Source of the DNA: Hyalella azteca
Lineage: Eukaryota > Arthropoda > Malacostraca > Amphipoda > Hyalellidae
Direction: 5' to 3'
Length of the DNA: 64,000 nucleotides
Assembly: GCF_000764305.2 (NCBI RefSeq)
Contig: NW_025944084.1
Coordinates: 186,001-250,000 of the forward strand
The notes below the pieces were generated by a model that saw only the letters and a list, made by a program, of their open reading frames with translations, had not been told where the DNA came from and ran no database searches. Position numbers and translations under genes: made by a program. Of this stretch, positions 39,056-51,308 are shown piece after piece (position 1 is the stretch's first letter; each line of letters begins with the position of its first letter).

Positions 39056-39139
39056 TTAGCTGGTGCCTACAAGTGAGGCAATCTACCTAGGTATCATATG
39101 CGACTGGTAATGGAGAAACACTCTGATCCGAGAAATAAT

Positions 39140-39490
39140 CATAGTAGCAATCAAGCGTGTGGTCACCGAGATTTGAAAAGGACAGAAATTTAATACAGAA
39201 TGTTCAAAGACGTGCAACAAAGATTATTCCAGGCCTGAAGGGCAAGCCCTATGAAGAAAGATTGAAGATTATGAAGCTTCCAAGCCTCTGTTATCGACGT
39301 CTGCGTGGGGACCTCATTGAAGTATACAAGTATACTCATGGTTTATACAATGTCCCCGTAGGATTACTAGAATTTGAAACAAGAACCAACACCAGGGGCC
39401 ACGGCTATAAACTAAAAAAACTGCGCTGCAACTTATCAAGAACAGACTAGATAAAGCTATGGAAAAATATATGTTCAGATTTGAAATGCC
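39140..39490 (+). pseudogene. CR1/jockey-like ORF2 C-terminal fragment
   Basis: The open frame 39157-39450 encodes LIQNVQRRATKIIPGLKGKP and RLRGDLIEVYKYTHG, the conserved block just after the reverse transcriptase of non-LTR retrotransposons. The frame shifts after CNLSRTD; LDKAMEKYMFRFEM can still be read in another frame. Upstream RT sequence is absent. It is a 5'-truncated, decayed copy, related to but distinct from the one at 50577. Confidence 0.85.
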
Positions 39491-42400
39491 TAGCTCCTTA
39501 TCGAACCCGGTGGAAGTCTAGCAGCTACTTCAAACTATCGTCAGTCATGAAAAGATCCGGTCAAATAACACGATTTTAGATCTTCTATGAACAAGGCACG
39601 AAAGGGAAAAGAATCGACGATAGGCCACATCAGGCCTACGCTTCAGCGCCGAGATCACTATGTTATGTTATGTTTGTTATGCTCATTTTGCCTTCAAGTT
39701 CTATGTCCCGTTTCGTGAGATTATTTTGTAGGTATGCCGCATGCGACCCGCGAAAAGAGAAGGATTGGGTTGGGTAGACATAATTAATGAAGGTGCGATG
39801 AACATGCATGGGTGGGTGTTGTGTTGGTTAGGCGCTTTATGCATTTAATAGGTCAGCTAAAATGACCAAACAACCTTCAGAGAAGAAATATTCTTCAGGA
39901 CTGATCAAATACTTGGAGTAATTTATGTGAACGTATACAATAGAAGCATCTTGAATAATATTACCATAATAGACATGTGCTTGAATTAAATACATTAGCA
40001 GGACTTTGAACATAAACGAACTTTGGCTGAGATTGAACTGAAACAAGCTTACAAGGTCACCTAAATAGATGAAATGTGGGTACAGAAACACATCGATACT
40101 GACCCAGTCTTGGCCTAGAGTGCAAGGAATCATCACAGCGCCAAATAAAGTTTACAAATAATTTCTAACTTTTCAACTACGGTGACTACTGCACGCTAAA
40201 AAAATCATTTGTCAAGCAATCAGAATTCAGATCCAGCAGTGCCTTGGTGATCTTACTTGCAACTTACCTTCATCAATACAAACTTGCCGGGAAACCTTTC
40301 TTGTGAAACAATTACATCGATCACACCGTTGCATACGTTAAGCTTTCACTATTTCATAAATACAGGAATCTGCAACAAATATGTAAAATCTTCTACACCA
40401 AAAATTCTAGCAGGCTTACAATATTGAGCAAATGTGAGTGGAAGTCATGACGTTTCACGAAACGCTGCGCCTACAAACAAATGCAATAACCACACTCCAC
40501 GACAGTCGTTTGACTACTGAGAACTAGAGGCTGTCAGGCTGAGGCCTGAGGGTGGAACCGTGGAACTGGAAGCCGTGGGCCCGTGAGTCACGCTGGCTTA
40601 ATTCTGATCACTGCATCCAGCGTGAATTATGCACGAAATCCGATTGGGTGCCGATGCTTTAATTCTAATACTAAGACAGGCATCTCACCACGTCACGAGG
40701 TCATTGCTATTTTGCTGCTACACAACAACCGAGATCAGCATAAATTCGCTGAACTTCCTGAACGGGAATGTTGGGCTCGTAGAAAGGAAACTGTCAAGTT
40801 GACGTGGTGTGTGTAGTTGGATCGTGCAATTTCTGAATCTGCACCTGAACTGACACTTAACGGTTTTATTAACATGAATTAAATTCTCGCGTGTGAGACG
40901 GGCGACAGAGGTGTCAGATAAGAGGTTAATAACCTTTTGCCTTTCAGATGGTAATAAAATTGGCGTTCGTTCGTCGTATAATCTATAGTTCTTAAGCTCA
41001 CCTTCAGTCATAGAAAACATTATCTGATGTAGGAAGCTTGATCCAGGAATCATTGCTGGGGAAAAATGATAATCATGAGCTCTTTGAAGCTTTTTCCTAC
41101 AAGGAAAACCTGGCAAATAATAGGAGTTTTTTAGTGTAGCTGCTGCGCTGGCGATGTTAGTGCCATGGCGCTGTGCACATTTCACAGCATATTGGGAATT
41201 TGTTCAGTTGCTTGAGTGTTCTGTCTATCATGTTTGTATTATTGACCATCCAGAATGTTAGGTATTACCAAACTGAAATTTCCAAGATTTTTGCACCCCC
41301 CATTTCCTCTAATGTTCAGTTAAAAGCTGGTATTTTGCTTGAAAGTTTTGTGAAAAGTAAAATGCACTATTACAGGCTTTGTTGAAAGCCAATAATCAGT
41401 TTATAAAAAAGCATTGCACTGTTGTGTGAACCATCTCAGTTCCTCAGTAGCTCTGGCTCCTGATTTTGAATCAAAATTTGTTAGAATTTCGTCTAACATT
41501 GAATCTATTGAATCGTCTTGAACGATTAAAATTTCTCTAATCGTGCATCAAATTTCGTTAGAATTTGTAACGTGGAGATTGTAACTGAGCGTAAAACTTG
41601 TTTTTCGATTGTGGTTTTGATTTTTGTGTTCCCCGGTGATAAGGCAACTACAACTAAGGCACATGGGCAATTATTTTGATGATTGCCAATACAACATCAT
41701 TTTATAAATTACTACAGCCAATCTCATCTGTTTTCGCGGTATAACTCATGACTATTCTTATACTTTTGAATGAAAGCCCTGCTGATTCAACGAAGGTTGT
41801 AGATGTTGAGATTGTTGACGTAAACTTCTCTGCATTGGGCCATCTTTTTTCGAAACAATTCTGTTCATGTTTCAGTTGTGGTCACATGTTGGTGTCTTGT
41901 TAAACTTTCATTGCAATCTTGCTATGTGACGTGACATACAACCTGCGATGACCACGAAGAAACAGACGACTTTTAAAGCAAGGCAATTCACCACCTCAGT
42001 TCCACGGGATGGTCTCCTCATCTACGCATTCATCGTCACGCTGCTTCTTTTCAGGTGTCAAAAGTCTACTAGCTAATTCTGTGCTAATAAATTTTCAGTT
42101 TATAATCCATGAAACCGTATACATATTTTTTCGAACGTCAGTTTGTGTTTTGTGTGCTGCGTTTGTAACCTAGCACTGCAAATTAACAGGAACTGTTCGG
42201 GCGCGTACTGGTCGACAATACTGATCGTATTGTGATATTTGCTGGACCTGAAAATTGTGGTGGAATAGTAAAGCACTACAAACTGGCAAGAAAGGAATGG
42301 ATCAAAATAGCAATTTTTTGTTTAATTGGTAGATATGGTTTTTAGTGAAAGATAATTTTTTTAGTATAAGACTCAAAATGTTATTTTTTTTCAAGAACAA

Positions 42401-42790
42401 GCGACAAAAGAAGTATTTTTTAAGGGAGTGACAAATTGGTCCAATGTATAGTGTGGGTTTGAACGGCTTCTTCCGCTATTTGGCCTATATAAACTTTATC
42501 CTTTTAAATATTTTCCTTATAAAATGATTCCAACATTGGAGGGATTATTGATCCAGAGGAACGCTGGGTTTGTCTATTATTAATTTATTGCATATAATTT
42601 TATCAAAAATACTGAATTGAAATATCATGGTTATGCACTTTGATATTGTATAAATAATAATTATTTTTATAAATTCGATTTTTTAATATTATATATACAG
42701 AGATGCCACATGGATAAGGATCTATTGAGTGTCAAGGGTTTTCCATAAAATCACGATACGTTCTCAAATAATATTCTTGGTTTCAGAAAT

Positions 42791-45700
42791 ATGTACAAGA
42801 GCTTCACAAGTGAGCGCGTGGCGTTCGCAGGGCCAGCGCCACCCGATGATGACCGATCCCTGCCTTATGCTCCTTTGGTTGAAGACGATTTCGTTAGGCT
42901 ACTCACCGTGGCCAAAGATGGCGTCCAGTGCCGAGAAATCCAACACGTCTCTACGAAGACGCTGAACGATCGTCGTTTTACTGTGAGAATAGTTTTATTT
43001 AAATTCATTGACTCGATAGCTTATCTAATAATCTTAAATTTTATTTTGACGTCTACGATTGACGGGACTAGAAATGTTGACGCTGAGTCGATGAAATTTT
43101 CATTCTATGATTTAATTAAAATCTTGGAAATAAACACGAGAACGCAAATCCTGCAGTCAATGATCATTTCTGTTCTTACGTAAAAGATCAGGTTAGTAGA
43201 ATGAACAAATAATAATCTACAATATAATTAAGAAGGTTTGAGGATAGGGCTAGCCTTACGACATGAAATAACCGTTTCGTGTTCAGATTTTGGCTTATAC
43301 TTTGTTGGATTTTTGACCAGAGAAGGAGTTAAAGGTAAACCAAATGTTTGGGTAATATTTGGTTTAACTTTAACTCCTTCTCTAGTCAAAAATCCAGCAT
43401 AGTATGAGCTAAAATCATAGCACGAAACGGTTTTTTTCATGTCGTGAGGCTAGCCCGATCCTCAAAACTTCTCAATCAACCCGTTCTCGTTCATGCTTCA
43501 GAAAGTGGGCTTGGAAGGACCAAGGATATGCAGCGACTCCTTGCCCCAGGACATGTCGCCCCGCACCTGCAGGATTTACTCCATCGACCCGAGCCCCGAC
43601 AACATCTTTTTTGAGCTAAAGGTTCTCCCACGTCATCTAACGTAGGCCAGCCATTCAAGTACAATGGCGATTTAAAATACCACTATACCATTATGACTAT
43701 TTAATATTACCATTAGACTATTTTAAACTACCAAAGCATCAGCACCAATAGTTGAGAAATAGCACGAGTCTTGATGATCTCGGTGTTACTAAGAACCTTT
43801 GCTGGGGCTGAAGAAAAAAAGCTCATGTACTGATAATTAAAAGGTCATCATTTGAATAGCAATTCTTTGGTTACATAGTTTTTATTCTGTTGAATGAGAC
43901 ATTGAATTAACTTGTCATTCTGAAATTAACGATTTTTTAATTGAAGAATTATTATGATATTTGGAAAGACAGTTTGATTATTCTCAAATATCGAAAAATA
44001 TTTCATCATAAACGTCGCCGAGATCGCCTTCTATTGTGTCTCAGTCTTTATTCTAGAGTGTTTGTTTGAGAACGGTATGCTGAAGCCTGGACCTGATAAT
44101 ATATAGGATCGTGAATTCGCCTTATCAGTCGTATTGGGATATTATTTGGATCTCTATTGCTATCATTGAATTCATGAGCTAGGCATTGGATGACGCATGT
44201 TAAATAAAATCACCTTGCCTATCGATCATGAACGAGCAATCTCGAGCTATGCCTTTTGTAGCTGCTAGTACAAAGTACATAGTAGAATGTGTGCAGTCAG
44301 TTATATTTGTTATCTGTGATTCTAGCTTGGTCATTTAATTGGACATCACCGCAGTACTTGCGTTCTCTATATTCGCATCAGTGAAATAAATACCTTCTCA
44401 ATGTATCTGGAGCTGGCAATTATCATGATACGAATGGTAGAGCCGCCGGCCTAACCTGCGCAATTGAAGCTTTAGTATTTTAATGGGTTTCAAGTCAAGC
44501 AACATTGATACCGTCTTCGTGCTCTCTTGGAAGCCAAGTAGATTAGTAGAGCAGCCAGGATTGGCAGATCTTAAGTAAAGGATTAAAAAATTTTCATGAC
44601 ATACGCGTAAAAAGTATCATGTAAAACACTTGACTGTCAATCTTACACAAATTCGTCTGAGTTTGTGCATACTAACATAGAGAATAGATTTTTATTATTT
44701 TTAAACATGAGTCAAATAGGAATTCTTTTTGTAATGTGTTTTTTAACGGGTCTACCTTTAATGAGCACTTAATAATTGTATCCTCATTAACGGGATTCGG
44801 TACAATATGAGTATAAAGTCGCCGTTAAAATGGCAATAACGCAACACCTGGCTAAAAGGCCAATTCTGAGGCTGATTGGGCCCTATCATTTATAGCGCAT
44901 TTTCACATTTCTGGAAAAAATGCGCTATTCTACTCGTCATGTCCGTCCGTCTGCCTGTCCGTCTGTCTGTCCGTCCGTCCGTCTGTCCGTCTGTGACTTT
45001 AAGTTTTCGTCGACGAGAAAATGCACTCTCTGTGACTCACTGCAGTGAATACTGAGTTATATTTTTTTATACTCACCATATCGGGATATCAACTTGGACC
45101 TGAAATATAAATCGCGAAGAGAGAATATTATTGAATTGCAAAACTTGATGGAGCGGGTAGTGGTTTATAAATTTTTATATGTATTTGCATTAAAGATTAA
45201 AGATCTGAACGTGTCTCTCTTCAACGAACTAAGTTAGCTTAATTATTTTGGGGGATTCAGAATGACGGGATTATCAAATTTCAGGTATCATGGAGCCCAG
45301 GGGCAACGCCGTGGTCTGACTTGTGCTACTAATAGTATGAAAGCTAGGAAAGATAAGTTGGTCTTTGTCACATTAAATAAAATCTATCTCAGTTTTTCTC
45401 AATTCGGAATTTACACAAGAAATTGTCAACTAAAATATCTCGGTCTCATTGCATGATGAGTCAAGACACGAACATGATTTGAACGTAAAGAACTTGGTGG
45501 ACACGAAATTACTATATAACATACGGCATAAATATTAGTCTGCATTCAATTTGCAATCTATCGATCTGAGAATATGAAGAGAATAAACCTAAAACTAATC
45601 CTCGTGTAAGCCTCGGCCTATAGTGCCTCGTATGCTAGACTGCTACTTCTCACTAACCTCTCGCTCGATGCCTTGTAAACTTACCTGTTGTTATGCCTAT

Positions 45701-47645
45701 AAGGTCGAAAGTTCACTACCACTTTAAGAGATGATTGTCATTAAGTTTTCAATGCGGATTACATCTTAATTTACCGATGTAAACTATAGCCAAACATCTT
45801 TCATCCATTAATAAGTAACTAATAAGCACTAACACATCCTTAAAGATGGGTCGGCGAGGCTGCCGGGTGCACCTGATCACAAATATCACTGACATGAACT
45901 ACGGACGCATCAGAAACAACAGCTTCCTCTACCCACTGCATCTGTCACCCCAGCCTGGCAACGCCCATTACACCCTCGACAACTTCATCAACCTCATGTC
46001 TCATGAGGTGATCCTGTACCTACTTAATCTCAGCACTAATGACTGTCAGTGTTTACGGCTCCCGTTTTTGCCTTTACCCACAAGACTCAAAACATTGTCA
46101 AACTAAGCCCATTCTTCCGTGACCAGCTTCGTTTGGCTTTGCCTTTACGCCACATGAACTTGAACCATTTGGTTTTAACTCACGTGATCAGGACGCACTT
46201 GACCTAGGACCTTATTTCGATTAATTTTTCTTGCATTTTCCAACTGAACCATTAGTATTAAGCTGGCATTGACTATTAATTTTAACAATTGAATGGCATC
46301 TTTGATTAAATCATCTGATAATTTACTCGCAATGTTCTTCGTCTGGTTGACGAGTGCTTTTCGATTATTTGCTTTCAGTTGAAGAACATTCACATCGTGA
46401 AGACCGGAGTGAACGCCTCCGAGTGGCGCCTGCTCAACACGTTGTACTCATCGAGAATACAGGCGTGGAAATTCATCCAACAAGTAAGTTACCTTCGAGC
46501 TCGTCTTCTATAGTCACTGCTGTATGCACGCTGAAACTTTTACAAAGTCATCATCACTAAACAGAATATATGAAAATTATATTTTTCGTTGATCAGCATC
46601 TAGGCCAGTTAGGAAATTGTGTTTTGACAATTAAATATCCTTCTTTAAAATTGTTATTTGTCGAATGTCTCATTACGAAGAGAAACGTATGTTTTAATAT
46701 AAAGTAGCAAAATCAATAGAATAACACATAAACAAGGTTTTCATGTATTGCTAACATGTTCTGCAAACAGATTCCAGTATTAGTGCAGGAATACTGGGAC
46801 AAATATCCGTAAAGAATGAAGGATGTTAGAATAGGATAACGAAGTGATAATTTTTCAATAATCCCAGCAAAATAAAATGAATTCAATACGCAGTGAATTG
46901 TTTCTTAGAATAATAAAGGAATATCTTCAAATTTAATTATATTTTGACTGTTCCAATTGAGAGAATTCTGATCAGGATGCTATTATTAATGAGGGCAAAT
47001 TAGAGACTAATTTCACAAGAAAATTCCGATATAACCCGCACAAGAGAAAGAAGTGATAAAGGCAGAGATGCGGTAGCGAGAAGACTGGCCGGATTATGTT
47101 TTTTACACTCTGAAAGAAAATAGTGTCGCCACTTGTGTTTCTGTTCGATCTTAAAGCTGTTCGCTATAGGATAGGATAGTGTTCGGATCAGAGGGCCTAA
47201 CTGTTATTAGATCTGAGTTTGGAGTTTTTGTTCGTCGTATTGAGAATTTGAGAGCATAGTTGACTATAGAAAACACAATTTGAATTTTCAGGTATATTTA
47301 TCGAGAGCCTTTGCATGGCAAAAAAATATTCAACGGGTTTTCTATTAATGTGACGAGATCTTGACAATTTTCTTCTCCTTTTCTCGCGCTCAGCTCCGGA
47401 TGGTGGTCCACGTGCCCGATCCAAAATCCAGCACTTTTGAAGACTTCTCTTACAAATACCTACTGCTCAAAGGACTTCGGAGTTTGGGTTACCATTTGGT
47501 TTACTCACAACCACTGATACTGGAAAAAGAAATATTGTCACCACCTTCAAACACAACTGTTCCTGACTTAGATTCAAATGCACCTGACCTTGGGATGGTG
47601 GAAATAAAGCCTAAAATTTACGAGACAATCTGGCTCAAGGCATAG
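42791..47645 (+). CDS. Unrecognised conserved-looking protein, five exons
   Basis: Exons 42791-42982, 43502-43621, 45846-46007, 46379-46483 and 47394-47645 are all phase 0 with AG acceptors and GT donors (43622 GTTCTC is the weakest). They give 276 aa if ATG 42791 is the start. The first exon has its own acceptor at 42785-42786, so an upstream exon exists and could be coding. Text: LPYAPLVEDDFVRLLTVAKD; RTCRIYSIDPSPDNIFFELK; CRVHLITNITDMNYGRIR; GVNASEWRLLNTLYSSRIQA; FEDFSYKYLLLKGLRSLGYH. It is mixed alpha/beta, soluble, with no transmembrane segment or low complexity, so it looks like a real folded protein. I do not recognise the family. A long inverted repeat in intron 1 ends 28 bp before exon 2. 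Confidence 0.7.
43231..43473. repeat. Long inverted repeat (MITE-like), about 100-bp arms
   Basis: The left arm reads GGATAGGGCTAGCCTTACGA and the right arm TCGTGAGGCTAGCCCGATCC. Inside, CCAGAGAAGGAGTTAAAG pairs with CTTTAACTCCTTCTCTAG. The whole intronic element can fold into one hairpin directly upstream of exon 2 of the unnamed gene. Confidence 0.85.
44893..45068 (+). repeat. Short interspersed GCGCATTTTCTC repeat, copy C
   Basis: It starts TAGCGCATTTTCACATTTCT and has the longest CCGT/CTGT tract of the four copies (about 44941-44995). It then reads TCGACGAGAAAATGCACTCT and ends ACTGAGTTATATTTTTTTAT. It lies in intron 2 of the unnamed gene. Confidence 0.85.
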
Positions 47646-48917
47646 AACGTCCCGCAATTAAGCTGCACTTTCAGCGATACTATAAGCAGTACATGTACAC
47701 TAAAACACGTTCCTAGGATGTGTGATGAACATAGGGAGGCTGCGACCATAGATAGCATCTAATGTGCCAAGCATCTTCTCTGCTTCTAGCGATCGGCAGG
47801 AGTGCATCGACGTTCTTGTTTGCGCATACAAAACGCAACAAAAACGTTGTTTCGTTCGACTTTTTTTCATTTGTTTCAAAATGGCAAAAATCGTGAGCTT
47901 TTTAGTTGTCGTTTCTACGACGTAGGGTTTGGAAATTATTAATTTAAGAGAGGGAAAAGAACACTTCGTTAGGAATGACGGCAATTAGAAATTTCGCTTC
48001 CCGGCTGCTCCTTCATTTTAATGCCACTTACTTCGATTCCTGTCTGCTGTAGTCTTGAAGATTAGGAGTTCATTTTCATATTGCATTCTCCCAAAGTTCG
48101 TCGATTTCGAAGAATTGTGCAACTCTAGGGCCGGTAAAAGATGTAGAGTTTAGTTCATCAGAGCTCGTCAATGGCGAAGCCTGCAGGATTTCGGAAGAAC
48201 GCGATGGCTTGTTGCTTATGTCAACTAAACAGGTTTCGCTGGCGCTGCGTGGGACAATTTGAGTCACAATTTTTGGGGTACATGTTGACAGTATTTTCGT
48301 ATTTTCTGTGAAAGCAATACTAAATTTAACGTTTGTGTAAATAAGGCTGATTTGTTGTACATACGTAAGAGAGTTCTCACACGTGTCGCGCGTCAGGTTT
48401 CGGTTACAGCCAGCTTGTCTAAGCTGTTCGAGGCAACGAACGCCAAGGCCTACGAGAGTAGTGATAGTTTCACCATGCGTAGGCCTTCTAATGGCTTACC
48501 TGAGGCTTTGCAGACATTCAAGAGCTGCGTCACAGAAGTCATATTATCGAATTCTTATATCTAGAGAAGGCATGACCATCGCGTCCTCCTTTAGTCCACT
48601 CACTATAAGTTCGTTCATTTTGCTTCGCTCATACTGAATTTGAATTTTGATTTCAGATTTTATTCTCCTCTTTGGCTCTATATATAACATACAAGCTACC
48701 TGACTATCCTGCTCACGTACCTAATTCTAAGGCCTCTATTTCGCATTTTTCTACACATTCGTCGGCATTAATTCCGCTCTGAACTTGCCCTCTCAACGCC
48801 ACCTGCCTCTTAAATAAATAATGGACCTAATTGTCCTGGAGATATCAGGTTAGGTATGAGGTTTAGCCGTGTTTATATGAGGAAGCTTACGTCGTGCGAG
48901 ATTATACGAGTTTTCAT

Positions 48918-49150
48918 TTTGGTGGCCCAGTAGTTACAGTTCAGAGTACCGGGATTGGAGCAGAGAGGTGCGAGTTCGATCCCAGCTCTATGCGCCTATT
49001 TAGGTCAGAACCGGTGAGAAGGCCGGGCGGTTAAAGCAAAGCAGAATAATTGGAGCCGCGAGTTGCGAGTTCGAGACCGCAACAAACTGTGAATGTTTTG
49101 GATTGGAGCGTGGTGACACTAAAAAAATCTTCAGACGTCAGGCCTTTGTA
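48918..49150 (+). mobile_element. tRNA-derived SINE, well preserved
   Basis: TTGGTGGCCCAGTAGTTACA leads to the B-box GAGTTCGATCCCAGCTCTAT. The family body follows: GGCCGGGCGGTTAAAG, GCGAGTTGCGAGTTCGAGAC and CGCAACAAACTGTGAATG. The tail GCGTGGTGACACTAAAAAAATC is echoed at 49993-50040, a second partial 3' end. Confidence 0.85.
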
Positions 49151-49650
49151 TCGGCTAGCTGCCACGTGTCACACATTCATTTTAAGATTAATTTTTGGCA
49201 TAAGGAAAGGGGAAAAAAGTAGACAGACACATCATGTACAGGATTCAAGATATTGGGACAAGAGTTAGAGTGCAGAGATGGTTTGTGTAAGTAAAAAAGA
49301 ATGATGACATAAAAGAAACTGGATGGTAAAGGGGAGGGAGAATACTTTCAATTTAAGTATGTTGTTTTGTTGGTTATTGCTAGGTCCCATTTATTGCACG
49401 GTAGTTTTGGACATTTGTCATGCAAGTCTCTGTATCTGCTAAAGCAGCTAAACTGTAACTACTGGGCCACTCTGCAGTGACGGAATACGACGACAGAGAA
49501 GACAGCGGAGGGGTGGATAGCTAGAGGTCAGCATAGCCCAAGTCCACAGTGCGATTCATATACCTTTCCGAGCGTAACGCAGCCGGGCATCTTCACGGCT
49601 TTCGACACAAAGCGCCCACCACAACAGCGCCGTTCAGTCACAGGCACTAT

Positions 49651-49796
49651 TTCACAGCGCCGGAGCACAACTGGCCGGAGCGCAGCAAGCCCTACCTACA
49701 ACGCCTTACCCCGGCCCTACTCCTGACCTAACCTAACGTAAGGCGTTGTATGTAGGGCCTGTTGCGCTCCGGCCAGTTGTGCTCCTGCGCTGTGAA
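49651..49796. repeat. Hairpin with 59-bp arms
   Basis: TTCACAGCGCCGGAGCACAA on the left pairs with TTGTGCTCCTGCGCTGTGAA on the right, and ACAACGCCTTAC with GTAAGGCGTTGT. The 28-bp loop contains two CCTAAC-type repeats. It is GC-rich in an AT-rich setting. Confidence 0.85.
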
Positions 49797-50576
49797 GCAG
49801 TGGCTGTGTTTTTTAAAGTTGGTGTGGTGATATGAGTCACTTACACACAGCTCATTGATCTGAGGCTATGTGTAGATATTGCATGCTGATGGTTGGCGTT
49901 GGGCCCAGGGCCTGTTTACGAGTCAATTTCGTTACCCACGGCTGCGCTCCCCAGCGGAGGACATAATTTCTTAGTATATCATTTCTTCTGGATTTGGATT
50001 TGGGGCGTGGTGACACTGTAAAAGATCTTCAGATGTCATGCCAACCCTATTATCACAAATCTTGAGATTCACAATAGATCGCGAGATGTTAAAAAATGTC
50101 AACTTTCAGGGCTCGTTAAAATTTGAGTGAAATAAAGCGAATATATAGCGAAGGGAATTTTCACTGTTCCCTTTACCACGTTTTACTGAAGTGGGCTACG
50201 GCCCTAAGATATGTGACAAGTATTTATTCATTGTAAATTCATAAAAAATTCAGTTTAAAATTTACTGGTTAAAATAGACTGTGATTAGTGATCTGTGAAT
50301 AGTGATCTGTGAATTTTCACTGTTCTCCTATTGTTGATCTCCTTTGCCACTTTTTACTGACTGGAATCGTTTCACTGCGTGGCGTCTACGTCACGTGTGC
50401 GTCACTGCGTGCCAATCTAGGGCGATCAAGTTTTTATCTGTGTTTGTACAGGAAATAAACGTTTTTTAACAAGTATTTCAAGTGCGCAGAATAATAAGGC
50501 AGATTGGCAGAGTGAGGTTGTGGGCGACTGATCTCTCTTCACCGCTGAGAAGATTGTCCGTTCTCTAAATCTAAAA

Positions 50577-51308
50577 ATGAGGCAGAGCAAAATGGCGGGA
50601 GTTGGCACGGCATCTTCTGCAGCCAGTAGCAATAACAAAACTTCAGGCAGCGCCATATCCAAGCATGGAAAAGCAAACAACAGCGACTTTCCCCCTTTTG
50701 GTTCAGACAAGTGCGGTATATGTATGAAGAAGGTGACAAGCAAGGAAAGGGCGCTGCAATGCGAGATATGCTTCGTGTGGTACCACTGTGAATGTGAGAA
50801 CATTGACGATAAAACATTCAGCATCAAGTTTAAGAGCTTGGTACGCCCACTTCTTGAGTACGGGCACTGCGTGTGGCAACCAGCACACAAGACTCTATGT
50901 AGTGATATAGAAGACGTCCAGAGGCGAGCAACAAAACTCTTGGCATCACTAAAAGACAAGCCCTACTCAGATAGGCTCAAGACGTTGAAGTTACCATGCT
51001 TGGAACACCGCAGGCTGAGGGGCGATATGATTGAGGTTTATAAATACCTACATGGCTACTATGATGTCTCACGCCCAAGTTTTGCGATGGCTACAGCGAG
51101 AGACCTCCGCGAAAATTCTCTAAAAATCCAAAAGAGCCACTTCAGACTGAACATTAGAGGTAACTTTTTCTCTCAGCGCATTGTCACAAGCTGGAACAGC
51201 TTGCCAGAGAATGTCGTCAAAGCACCATCTGTGGATACTTTCAAGAGTCGCCTCGATAAACATTGGCTTCATCTGCCTACTCTCTATGCTCCATCATGCC
51301 AGAATTAG
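50577..51308 (+). CDS. Retrotransposon-derived fusion: ORF1 PHD finger joined to ORF2 C-terminal region
   Basis: A single uninterrupted 243-codon frame. Residues 1-40 are Ser/Asn-rich. Residues about 45-75 form the first part of a PHD-type zinc finger (CGICMKKVTSKE, LQCEICFVWYHCEC), typical of ORF1 in CR1-like elements. From about residue 82 the text becomes KFKSLVRPLLEYGHCVWQPA, DVQRRATKLLASL, RRLRGDMIEVYKYLHGYYDV and SQRIVTSWNSLPENVV, the segment following the reverse transcriptase in ORF2. The catalytic RT and the endonuclease are gone. A TCAAG-type microsatellite at 51419-51440 probably marks the element's 3' end. The deletion keeps the frame open, so the copy is either young or maintained. 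A domesticated gene is possible but unproven. Confidence 0.85.
   Translation: MRQSKMAGVGTASSAASSNNKTSGSAISKHGKANNSDFPPFGSDKCGICMKKVTSKERALQCEICFVWYHCECENIDDKTFSIKFKSLVRPLLEYGHCVWQPAHKTLCSDIEDVQRRATKLLASLKDKPYSDRLKTLKLPCLEHRRLRGDMIEVYKYLHGYYDVSRPSFAMATARDLRENSLKIQKSHFRLNIRGNFFSQRIVTSWNSLPENVVKAPSVDTFKSRLDKHWLHLPTLYAPSCQN

Larger units (their letters stand above)
29815..42786. other. Gene-free region with repeats and assembly joints
   Basis: It may hold noncoding first exons of the CSPP1-like gene just above 29815, because the exon 29759-29814 has an AG acceptor. No other host exon is convincing. Listed separately: minisatellites at 30576, 36436 and 38787, a dispersed repeat pair, a retroelement tail, and the Nextera junctions. 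The remainder (31000-33090, 33800-35600, 37600-38700, 40100-42780) shows nothing I can name. Confidence 0.5.

Noticed and set aside
36928..40136. Two nearly identical minus-strand open frames of 84 and 99 codons
   Set aside because: Their duplication comes from the misassembled mate-pair fragment, so sharing is not evidence of conservation.
40718..41185. 155-codon minus-strand open frame
   Set aside because: It has reasonable composition in part (ERTPILLPSERQKVINLL) but no recognised family, no splice support and no codon signal I can verify. It was left out as a gene and is worth a database search.
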